From positions 71,784,178-71,848,177 of the forward strand of contig NC_092354.1 of assembly GCF_963676685.1 (NCBI RefSeq): a stretch of 64,000 nucleotides of DNA. Direction: 5' to 3'. Below, piece after piece: positions 34,842 to 45,717 of this stretch (the stretch's first letter is position 1; each line of letters opens with the position of its first letter). The DNA comes from Mytilus edulis. Lineage: Eukaryota > Mollusca > Bivalvia > Mytilida > Mytilidae. The translations under genes and the position numbers were made by a program. The notes under the pieces were generated by a model. That model made no database searches, had not been told where the DNA came from, and saw only the letters and a list, made by a program, of their open reading frames with translations.

Positions 34842-37804
34842 TCATGAATTTGCGCATTCTTCTTCATCTGACTGATCACCAGTCCCGCAATCAAACTCTT
34901 CATCACATTTCCATTTCAATATTATACACCTTCCACTTGCTGTACACCGGAAGTGATTATCTGGATCAAGATCACAGTAGTCTGCAAATATGAAAAATAA
35001 AACTATAAAATATAACATACTTAATGCTATAACGATTTATGGATAAAGGACTTAATGGTCGGCAATGATCATACCAAAACAAACAAGTTCCCACAGCGTT
35101 CAACTACCAACACTGCGGGTGGTATGAGTGCCAATGAGACAACTCTCCATCCAAATAACAATTTATAAAAGTAAACCAGTTTGCTATACCATGACTATCG
35201 ATGTTGCAGTAACGTATTCGACTTGGTACAATAATTAGAATCATAATTGCGGTCATCCAGTAATAAACTTAAAATTTATAAATATTTTTTAGAAATGAAA
35301 ATAGATAACATGAATAAGTTACAAAACGTTTGTACCCGAAACGAATTTTGGGATTAAGATTCAACAGGAATGTTTCACAAAGTTTAAACCAATTATATGT
35401 AACTAAATAAATGCTCCAGAGGGTAAGCAGATCCTGCTCTACCTGTGTCACAGATCGCACTGTACATGTTCAAACAAACAAAATCCCAGTAATGAATCGA
35501 TTTCGTTAATGTCACAGTCGGGAGATGATAACAATTTCGAGTAGATAAAAGAGCACACAATGATACATGAGCTATGATAGATTCACACTTTCGTTTAAAA
35601 AATCAAGTTTTTATATTTGAGTAATATTTTATTTGTTAACACTATTAAACTAAAGATATATTGTTAACTTATACCTTACCTTTGCCTTCACATTGGATCT
35701 CGTCAGAGTTATCAGAGCAGTCTGGAACTCCATCACACAACCATCTTTGAGGAATGCACCTCCCACATTCACACCTAAATCCGGAGCATTGACCTATAGA
35801 TGATAAATGGATGAATAATGTTTGCCATTGCTTTAATATAGAAAAACATGTTTTATAAAGTAACTACATTATTACTAAACTTTCTTATTTTAAACACAAT
35901 CTCAAAATATTTAATACTAATGAAATTTCGAATACGAATTATATAAACCATCTCTGTGGTTGATCCAAGGTATCGGGTCGGGCAATTGGTTCCGGGAGTT
36001 AGATCAACCTTTTATTTTAAAATCAATTTTGGATGGGGACATTTGGTTTTAGAATTGCGGGATTTGGCACTGGATCTTTTATGTTTGGTAATACATATCT
36101 ATCAGTTCCCCGTAGAGTATATTTTAGACAAGTTTCCTTTTGACCAAAAACAATAGTCTGTAACTAACATTACAATTTAAACTAAATGCAGAAGATAGTA
36201 GGAAAGAACATTATAGATGTCAAAGGATTGGTACATGAACCGGCTAATGTATTTGGTCTACACAATCAAGAATAAAGTTCCTCTAGAAAGTTTAAAGAAG
36301 CAACTAAATAATCAGTACGCACGATATACCATCCCTACTAAATTATATAGAGTATATCATTATTAATAAACAAAATTACCACAGAGATGCCTATTGTCCT
36401 CGTCTGAAGTATCATCTAAGCCGCAGTCTTTATCACCGTCACATCGCCAACTCGATGGTATACATCTACAGTTTGTGCATTGAAAATATCCACTTGGACA
36501 TGATGTACATATCGTTTCGTCTGTTATGTCTGCAAACATATACATACAGTTGTTTTATTTTAAATTCTTACCTCTGCTGCCCCATCAACTTTCGAACATA
36601 TATTCAATATATCAGTGATAAAAATTATTAAGAGGAACTCAAAAACAAATATGTCAATAGACAGAAAGAGACAGAAAAACAAAGAATATGTCAATAGACA
36701 GAAAGAGACAGAAGAACGAACATAAAAAAACTGTTCACAGAAAACTAAAGATTGAGACGCAAGGACCCCATCCAAGATGAGGGACAACATTAATGTTCAT
36801 ATTATCATGATCACAGAAAACTAAAGATTGAGACGCAAGGACCCCATCAATGATGAGGGACAACATCAATGTTCATATTATCATGATCACGGAAAACTAA
36901 AGATTCAGACGCAAGGACCCCATCCAAGATGAGGGACAACATCAATGTTCATTTTATCATGATCACGGAAAACTAGAAATTCAGACGCAAGGACCCCATC
37001 CAAGATGAGGGACAACATCAATGTTCATATTATCATGATTACAGAAAACTAAAGATTAGGACACAAGGACCCCATCCAAGATGAGGGACAACATCAATGT
37101 TCATCATGATCACAGAAAACCAACATTAGTTGATAATGACAATGAAAAGGAAACAGGGCTCTGGTAAAAGAACATATGCATGGTAATCAGGTAATCCATA
37201 TTGGTCATCAAAATCATGTCGGCATCACCAGTAGTGTATAACCATGTATAATGTATGTATAATGAGCCGAGCTCTATTTGTCCTTGATCAAATGACGTTG
37301 GTTATAAATCTTCTAAAACAATACTGATTTTGCAGTGCATCACATCATCTGAATTCCTTATTGCCAAAGATATCAAGTCATACACGAATATTTGAACATC
37401 GTAATGTCCGACGGGGTATATAATCTTGCACAGGCACATTCAGATGTTTACATTTTAAGACGTCAGGATTAAATGAGGCCGAAATCCATCTGCAAAATTA
37501 AAGTTCCAATTAAAGTTAACCCTCTGTTTTTTCTAGTTCAGATGGAAAGTAAATGTCACAAGTTTTTGCTCAGCTGAGTTTATTCGGGTACATGGTCGGC
37601 CTTTATAATTTGCATCATTTAAAAGAAGTGGGCTGCATGATTTGTTCAAGCCCAAGTCTTATGAGTAACGCTTGCTGTTATTGTGTAGGTTTTTTCTTAC
37701 GAAATACGAATTAAAGTTAAGAATCACTTACCTTGCATCACAACTGAACAATGAAGCGGTATGCCAAAATGGAATACTAAAATGAAAATCGAATGATAGT
37801 TCAT
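34842..37804 (-). CDS. Gene B1: secreted three-module LDLa protein with extra cysteines
   Basis: Minus-strand model: exon 1 37804-37732 (ATG at 37804-37802), exon 2 36529-36380, exon 3 35793-35680, exon 4 34981-34842 (stop TGA 34844-34842). All introns are GT-AG and phase 1; the product is 158 residues. Residues 1-24 are a signal peptide (core [12 protein letters not shown]). Exon 2 (25-74) is an LDLa module with eight cysteines ([12 protein letters not shown], then [12 protein letters not shown] and DGDKDC). Exon 3 (75-112) has seven ([19 protein letters not shown]). Exon 4 (113-158) has the usual six. Canonical LDLa modules have six, so two modules carry surplus cysteines and one has an odd number, suggesting inter-module or intermolecular disulfides. 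No transmembrane segment. It ends tail to tail with A1 and its 5' end faces A2 across 1.3 kb. Confidence 0.9.
35105..35170 (-). repeat. SINE-like mussel repeat fragment in B1 intron 3
   Basis: GGTATGAGTGCCAATGAGAC AACTCTCCATCC is the reverse complement of the 3' part of the unit at 23928-24125. Also at 45990-46050 in B2. Confidence 0.65.
35955..36075 (+). repeat. Degraded CAG-GGATCC MITE in B1 intron 2
   Basis: CTCTGTGGTTGATCCAAGG, ATTTTGGATGGGGACATTTG and GCTGGATTT-like ends retain the order of the MITE at 1210-1363. A further diverged copy is at 46820-46930 in B2. Confidence 0.45.
36736..37106. repeat. 76-bp VNTR, five units, in B1 intron 1
   Basis: Units begin at 36736, 36812, 36888, 36964 and 37040 with CACAGAAAACTAAAGATT or a variant and contain GACGCAAGGACCCCATCCAA and GATGAGGGACAACATCAATG. 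The fifth unit is slightly shortened. The paralogous intron in B2 has a single unit (about 47490-47578). Confidence 0.93.
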
Positions 37805-39100
37805 TTCTCATTTACTTTATAACTATGTGTAGTTAAAAACAGTATCAAAACTGTCTCCATGACAAATTCATTGTTTATTATCACATGTTGGTTACTATTT
37901 AGCTTGGCGTACAATATTAATCAATGTTTAATCTGAAAAAGCTACTTTCAGAATCCAAATTAAAACGTTGAAATATTTTTTCACCTTATCATATGTAAAT
38001 ATTATTCACTTAAATGGGAGAAAATGTCAATTCTAACATTGTTATTGACTATTCTTCTAATGTACATTTAGTTACATCCATATTATTTATATAATGGTAG
38101 TAGGTAATAATAACAATATAAATAAGTGGAAGTGGTTTGACATTTCATGTTGAAGAATCTTTGTTTAGAATTATTGCTAAAATGTCAATTATTGCCGTCC
38201 CAATATTAGATACAGCAAACAATTTCAAAACCGATTAAACTTTAACATGTCTAAAAAAATTAATGGTGATAGACATGAAAGAGACAATGAAGATACGTAG
38301 GAGATAATCAAATTCGTTCTTATGGTGTACTGTTATACCACTGTATGAACTGATTTTGACATAAATACATACTTTTTTCTGCAAGATAGCAATGTGCATT
38401 TAATATATTAAAGATGTAAATTATAAAATTAAGAAAATAATAATTGTTATATGCATATTCCAAAATATACAATACTTAACGTTAAACACGCGTCACGTCG
38501 AAATGAAATAGTCGACGAAGTCTGATATATCAAAGTTGATATTGGTATTCAAAATATTTTGTTGACATGCGCTAAAATAAACTTTCAAAAAATGATAGTA
38601 TCGCCCTTTACCAAAATTTTGTTGTTTTGTCATTGATAAAGCATGGTGGAAAATGAGCAAGACGGAAAAATAGTGAAATACAGTGTGCCTCTATCTGCAG
38701 ATACATAAGATTGTAAGGCTTTATAAAGAATTTAGGACTAAACTCCTGGTCTTTGAAGTTTTTGTTTTTTAACATTGTTGAGCTGGAGTATGTCATGGTA
38801 TTACTTTACTTTGAGCATTTTCCTTTTATATATTGATTAGTATGTAATGCAAATTTCAAATGTCGTGGAGTAAATATTCAGCAATAAATTCTCCTTAATG
38901 CCCGTTATCAAAATCTAAAATTGTGATTTTATTCGAATTATTGCTCATCAAGACTAATGATGCATAGACAGAATTGATAGGATAGATGATTTGTATCATT
39001 TAACCTTTATGAAAATTGTATGAGATGATCTGAATTGGTCATTTAACAACAAAATAGAGTAATTGAAATTTGACTTTAATGTTAGTATTTTATCATATCA
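37805..39100. promoter_or_regulatory. Divergent 5' region between B1 and A2
   Basis: The first coding exons of B1 (minus) and A2 (plus) are 1.3 kb apart and head to head, so this interval must hold both promoters unless unseen 5' exons exist. The B1-proximal ~490 bp are shared with the region upstream of B2 (48261-48743); the A2-proximal part is unique in the window. I cannot name individual promoter elements with confidence. Confidence 0.5.
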
Positions 39101-42100
39101 ATGCGCTGGATAACTCGTTGGACAGATTCGAAAATCATGTTGAATATTTGGTACCTATTGGTTTGCATTGGTTTGCAGTTTGGGATAGGAAAAGGTATAG
39201 ATACTTAATAAGGTTTTATTTCTGTTTTTGAACTTTCACTTATACTTCATGTTATATTTAACAAGTGTTTAATATATACATCCTAAAGGTCATTCTCCTG
39301 TCGTTTACCATACAGTAGGGAAAGAAGACATTGATAATTTTCTCGATGTTAAATATAATAAGTATATGAACTTATCGTTTCAATGAGAATCATTTAAAAA
39401 TGAAATATAGTTTTACGGGTTGGCAAAGTAATCGATGGGTAGTACCGACATGTTTACACGATAGTTGCTATATACATTTTAATGCATATTATAAACAAAT
39501 TAAACATTTTCGAAGTTAACCTACAAGTTCAGTTATTGTACTGAAAAACGTATTTCAATGACTCAGGTAAAAGTAGAGCTTAAAAATACAAAGACTGACA
39601 CTTGTTGTTGGAAAATGTATATTCACTTCTTGATGTTTTTATTAGTTGGAGTCTATTTTTTTTGCTATGACGTATATCCATTATCCTTTTATTCATTTTG
39701 ATTTGCACTAAGGTGAGGAATGTCCTACACGTGGTACGACAAAACAGATGCGATGTAAGAATGGTAACTGTATACCAATAGAGTGGAAATGTGACGGAGA
39801 ACGAGACTGTGGACCACATGATAATACGGATGAAGCTAATTGTAAACTTTTAGGTGAGTTAATATAACCTACTTGGAACACTTTTCCCTAATCCCGAATT
39901 TCTAGCTTAGTAAGATCGTTTAATCAAATGAACCTACTAAAACTATTGTAAGACAAAACATCGAGAAGGTTACCTTACAGTTCAGTTTCTATACTGCAAT
40001 TATGACAACGTTTAAACATTATTTCTCGACTTTTCAAGGCTCGGGTTGATTTAGAGCTTGAAATATTGCGTTGAATTACACCTGTTGTTGTAGAATGTAT
40101 ATTGTCTTCCATATGTATTTATTGTTAGTGTTGATTTCGTTGCTGTCTCATTCACGTATACCCTATATCATTTAATCATTTTGATTTGCACTAAGGTGAG
40201 GAATGTCCTACACGTGGTACGACAAAACAGATGCGATGTAAGAATCGTAACTGTATACCAATAGAGTGGACATGTGACGGAGAACGAGACTGTGGACCAC
40301 ATGATAATACGGATGAAGCAAATTGTAAACTTTTAGGTGAGTTAATATTACCTATTTGGAACACTTTTCCCTAATCCGAATTTCTAGCTTAGTAAGATCA
40401 TTTAATCAAACTATTGTTAGACAAAACATCAAGAAGCGGTATTTTTGCAGTTAACATTTTGTCATACGAATGTTTGCAATTAAATTGAACTCCGAGTCAT
40501 ACATTGTCGTGAGCAACCCAAGCTTGAATTGTAATGAGCTTTATTTTGAAAATTCTTTCATACCCATTACTTAACAATTCAAATCAGATGAAACAAAATA
40601 ACAGTTTTGAATTAATTAAACCATGGTATCCGGACGAACAGGCACAGTAAAACAACACAATAACATGCATATGTATGCCGACTGATTAAAACGTTCTGAT
40701 ACATTTCTAATTGTATTGCTTATGGTTAAGTTGTACATGTTAAGAACTAGAACCTGGTTAGTTATTTGCCATTCTTTAGGTTTTTTATCTTGGGATTGAT
40801 ATACAAACGGTTACTAGACAATAGGCTCAATAAAACATATACTAGTTGTAAGTAAATGTCAACTCCAGGAAATCACTGCTGTATTATGTTTGATACGTGG
40901 CACATACTTATAACTTTCATATATCTCATCCAGATGATAACTGTGCAAAGAATCCCGGTAGATATTTTCGGTGTGAGCTATCTGGTTCCTGTATTCCTAA
41001 GCAATGGCGATGTGATGGAAACAGTGACTGTGGACCAGGTGATAGCACAGATGAAAACAGTTGTAGTGAATTATTAGGTAGGAGTTGGTTCAAATTTGCT
41101 CTTTCAGCCTATTGTACCAAAGCTTGACATATGACGCCGATTCATATGCATATCAGTTCTTACATAAATACTGTCGTTTGGTGTGTTTGAGCTTTTGATT
41201 TTGCCAACTTTGGCAGTTAGGTATTTTTGTTATAAATTTTGATGAACACGACTGTTTCGTTGAAGGTAAGCATGTTACTATTGCATCAATACACGTTCGA
41301 TCGGAAATATGACAGAGAAAATGTACGTATCATGCACTACGGAATCAACTTTTCGTAACCAAATATTACGTAAAATATAGAGATGAAATGGGGAATATGT
41401 CAAACAGTCAAAAACCCTACAAAATAGCAGATAACAGCCGAAGATTACATATATAAGGAAATGAAACTAAAAATCACACAAGATAAACAAATGACAGAGG
41501 ATTTGGCTTCGGACAGGAGTGAAAATGCTGCGGGGTTAACATGTTTATTGAGATCTCAACCCTCACCCTATACCTCTTTATAATTTCGGATTTTTTTTAA
41601 CAATAGACACAAGTAGCTGATAAATTATTTTGATAATCAGAAATGATTTCTATATCTTAGTTACCCTGGACTTGTGAGATATAACACATCAACATTCATG
41701 TTGCTCATATCGAATATAAAAAGTAACTTACAAGTTGGTTTCATTCATAGCGAAAGATGCGTGCGACGCTAAAACCAGCTTCCGTTGTTCTGTCAGTAAT
41801 GATTGCATATACAAAGGATGGAAGTGTGATGGTGAATTTGATTGTGGAGCAGACGATACGTCAGATGAGAATGATTGTGATGCAGGTTAGATTCACAACA
41901 GCATTTCAAATTCAAAGTTTCATTCTATGTTATCATTTCAAAAGTATACAAAACGTTATGAATGATTTAAAAGAGGGACGAAATATACCAAAGGGAGAGT
42001 CAAACTCATAGATAGAAAATAAACTGACAACGCCATTGCTAAAAATAAAAAAGACAAACAGAAAAATAATAGTACAGAAGACACAACATAGAAAACTGAA

Positions 42101-44400
42101 GAATAAGCAACACAAACCACCAAAATCTTGGGGGGATTTCATGTGCTCCGGAAAACGTACTAAACAATGGACTTTCCACCAATGACGTAACGTTATTTTC
42201 ATCATGGTGTAGGATCATTGAGAATACCCATATTTTTTATATTATAAAAAATGCGAGTTGAATTTTCAACCCTTATCTCCTTTTATAAACCTAAAGGAAA
42301 GAAAATACCAAACTATTGTGTGGTTTAAATATTTGAAATTTGAAAAGATTCTTTTAAAAAGCTGACAGTAGTTATTCACAACTACTTTTCAAATGCGATC
42401 TAGAAATATAACGGCAATTGTAAGGTTATTTTTTGCCTTAATGACATTTTTTTTTAGGGTGACAGAAGAACTGACGATTCTCTGTTTTTAAATCAGTCAT
42501 CTGTATCTATTGTCCATTCCATATCAGTTTGACAAGTAGTTAAATTGTCTTCCATTTGTGAATAGATACGAACACAATAGAATAGACTATCGAAAAACAT
42601 CAGTAGCAATAGATGACACCCAAACTCTTTTTACACAAAAATTAGTAGATTATAGTCTTTATATCAGTTCATATGCCTATTTCAAAATCAATTTACACTT
42701 AAGCTTGTTTGAACTAAAAGTATTTTTTAACACATACATTTCAAAAGCAAGGGTCCATTTTGATATTAATAAAATAACAAAAAAAATTGATATCAACTTT
42801 TAACTTTGAATCAGGGATTTTATAAAATTTTTAGCACTTATTTCAGTGAATTTATAACATCCTAACCTATTTGAGGGCTTTTACTACATCCATGAGATTT
42901 AAATTTCACTGTTGTATACACCAGTACAAAATCACTATAACTGTTAGTGATTTTACAAAACCGCTAATTATTCCAGGGAATTTTACATAATCACTGGTTT
43001 ACAAATTCATCGTAAAATGTACACATATGTTAAAGGGCCACTAGCTACGAGATATATACAAAATCTAAAGTGTTTTTTTTTGTTCAATCAATAATGAATG
43101 TGAAATAGTGAAATAACAATTCGCTTTTTGCAGTCAAAAAGGTTCAATCTTGTCAAATTACGCTAAGAAACATTGATAATTAGTTATTACCTTGCAAGTG
43201 AATGAGTCAACCTCTTTAAATCCGTATTCATGTGAAATTCAATTTAACCCCTAGCTAGAGATTGACAACGCATGCATTGTACGTGTACTGATTATTTAAA
43301 GATAAAGAATGTCATCAATGAAAGTGAAACTACAGTAATTCATTTGATTACTAGTTCGATGCACATAAAATCATTCTTATACGGTTAAAAGCAATGAGAA
43401 ACATCAATTTTTAATATATAAAATAAAATCAAACAGACCTATAAAAATCCAATTCCACGTGCTGGTTTAATATCTTTATTTAGGTTTACATCGCCTATAT
43501 GGTCATTAGAGGACAAATCGATAGTTAATTAGATGGCGTCTGGACTAAAAAACACACGAAACGAACCTATATAGTATCTACCCCATGCTCTGTACACTGT
43601 TTATTTTAGACTTCGGATAGTTTTGATAAATGTTTTACATAGTTATAAATGAAATATGAGAATTTGAGTCAAATCGGTGACCATGAATTTGACAGTTAGT
43701 GCCCCTTTAATAAATTATTAAAACGTAACACACAAGTTTATATTCGTCTAAACAAAACCATGAATGTATTCGCTGTAATTCGAATAACTCAAATCTGAAC
43801 ACATTCTCAGAAAAGACATGACCAGTGAGAGGTCTATCAAGTAATAAAAGCAGGATTTATTCACATGTTTATACATGACGAATGTATGTTTCAAGCCAAG
43901 AGTTCGCCAGCTGTTTTAAATTAAAATGCTCTAGACTAAAAGTTTTTTTTATTTTCCATTTTTCTTAAACGACTTTTCTATTTTTATTTTTATTGAGTTT
44001 CGGTATTTTATAAATATGCGTTTTTTAATCATTGCTTTTTTGAACAAATTGAATATTTTTTTGATACAATAAGATTATTACAAATGTATGAACCAAACAA
44101 GAGTGTTTTATAGCAATATATTGCAATAAACATTTTGTTAGCCTGTATCAGTTAAAACCTGAAGGCCGATATATGGGAGTCTCAGGATGATACCAGGGTC
44201 AATATGGAAAAGGGCATGTTGAAATCTATACGTATATGTTATGCACTTGATATATTATTTGTTTTTCATTGGTAGATTTTTGCAGTTATAAAGAATATGA
44301 ATGTAAGTCTGGAGAATGCATTCCTTTAAATTGGACATGTGATAAGGAATACGACTGTTCTGATGGGTCAGATGAAAGCAAGGCTATCTGCACACTCTAA
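39101..44400 (+). CDS. Gene A2: secreted protein of five LDL-receptor class A modules
   Basis: The model joins 39101-39194, 39713-39853, 40196-40336, 40934-41077, 41751-41885 and 44276-44400 (stop TAA 44398-44400), all GT-AG and phase 1, giving 259 residues. Residues 1-31 are a signal peptide (core [12 protein letters not shown]). Modules: 32-78 and 79-125 are nearly identical to each other ([14 protein letters not shown] and [14 protein letters not shown]), reflecting an internal exon duplication absent from A1. Residues 126-173, 174-218 and 219-259 match modules 2-4 of A1 with few changes (for example NPGRYF for NPDKYF, and SKAIC for SEAFC at the C-terminus). Each module keeps six cysteines and the acidic Ca2+ site. 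Exon 1 is only about 76 percent identical to A1 exon 1 by my count (23 of 94 differ), while exon 2 is about 96 percent identical. AATAAA lies at 44427. It converges on B2. Confidence 0.9.
39968..40437 (+). repeat. Tandemly duplicated ~480-bp unit containing an LDLa exon in A2
   Basis: After A2 exon 2 the intron reads ACAAAACATCGAGAA and then jumps to GGTTACCTTACAGTTC. In A1 the latter lies at about 27093, upstream of exon 2, and ACAAAACATCAAGAAGCGG lies downstream at 27566. The join is what unequal exchange between the two flanks of one exon would give. Confidence 0.9.
41950..42200 (+). repeat. Dispersed mussel repeat in A2 intron 5
   Basis: Paralogous to 29096-29350 in A1, with a few indels. 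Confidence 0.6.
43031..43709 (+). mobile_element. TTAA-flanked (piggyBac-like) MITE in A2 intron 5
   Basis: Begins TTAA-AGGGCCACTAGC and ends AGTGCCCCT-TTAA, an intact TTAA duplication with inverted ends. It is a sister of 26247-26914 and is non-coding. Confidence 0.75.
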
Positions 44401-45717
44401 ATTGACTCTTTTCTTACACATAATTTAATAAAAAGGAATATAATGTAGTACATGTATAATTGATATTCAATATTGATTTGTGACATAATAGCCTTATTCA
44501 TCAAGTTTAGTATAGACAATGAAATAAAACTATGATTAAGTGAAACTCATTATTCCCATTGCGAAACACCTATATTTAGTGTCCTTAAAAGAACATATCC
44601 ACTTGGTACGATTGAAAAAGCATGCCCTCTGTTCTTCGAAAAACTAGTCCCTGAGTGATATAAGTAGTCAAAATACATAATAAGCGCCAAAGTTTGATGC
44701 TTTCCTACTAAAGTTCAGTGTTTATCTACAGGCAATCTGGCCTTCTACTTACAAAACGAACAACATGACAACGAATGTAGTAAATGCATGCAATCTATAC
44801 TTGAAGTACTACACATGTGGTGTTAAATTGACTATACATTTTTTGATTTGCTGAAAAATATGTAATTTTGCTGGATCTGTTTTTGTCGATATTCTGTGGA
44901 GGTGCATGGCATATGGTTTATGTGTTATACTGCTTGTAACGACACATAACATATGGGCCTCTATCTAGCAGAGTGACTTTCTGTATCGCTGGTTGAAACA
45001 CCAAAAGAAAAAGAAACACCAATAAAAAAAGACGTGTAGTATTTGCCCGTAAGACAGCCACCTACAGGCACATAGTATTCTTCAACAAACGCGTGCTTAT
45101 TCATTCTGTTTTGTTCTTGATTCTTGATTGTGTATAGTACCTTACGGTAAACTATCGGAATATATATAATATATAACAAAAAACTAATATTAATAGTAAG
45201 CTCAAAGTACATAGTATGTTCTAGATATATCTTGTTGGTCTGCACTCTAATATCGGTTGTTGAACCTGATTGATTTATATAAAATCGAAAGGTCTTTCGT
45301 TAAAAGATTTCGAGTTGTAATCAATCCAGTTGAAATCTTTTGGGTCTAATGACTAGTCATCAATCCAACAAGAACAGTACACAAACCATTACCAAAAACA
45401 AAATACAAAAAAAAAAGCAAGTGCTGCTGTAATGGTATTAGATATAATTTCTTTTGCCGTTATGTTTAGTTCTTATACACCAATTGTTAATCGCAAAACA
45501 TAAATCAATACTTAAAGCAGAACTAGCTATATTTATTTTTTCGTGGTATTATTCACATCATGTATAATGGTATGAATATGATAATGCTATAATTATCCAA
45601 ATAATATATTAGAACATTTACTAATACAAACTTAAAAAAAGGCAAGTAGTTGTACTTCCAAAGAAATGTATTTTATGACAGTGTTCTTCAATGATATAAG
45701 TATTCATTAAAGCATCT
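44401..45717. other. Convergent spacer between A2 and B2
   Basis: AATAAA at 44427 serves A2. No exon was recognised. A CATAGTATTCTTCAACAAACG-containing stretch is shared with copy 1. Confidence 0.6.

Larger units (their letters stand above)
27286..38295. repeat. Segmental duplication, copy 1 (A1 exon 2 to upstream of B1)
   Basis: Sequence from just before exon 2 of A1 (ACGTATACCCAATATC) to GAGACAATGAAGATA at 38295 is repeated, with only scattered substitutions, at 39670-48743. Coding exons, introns and the flank beyond B1 exon 1 are all shared in the same order. Copy 1 carries an extra 2.5 kb between A and B (about 31813-34335) and five instead of one VNTR units; it lacks most of one MITE and the extra exon present in copy 2. 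Confidence 0.92.
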
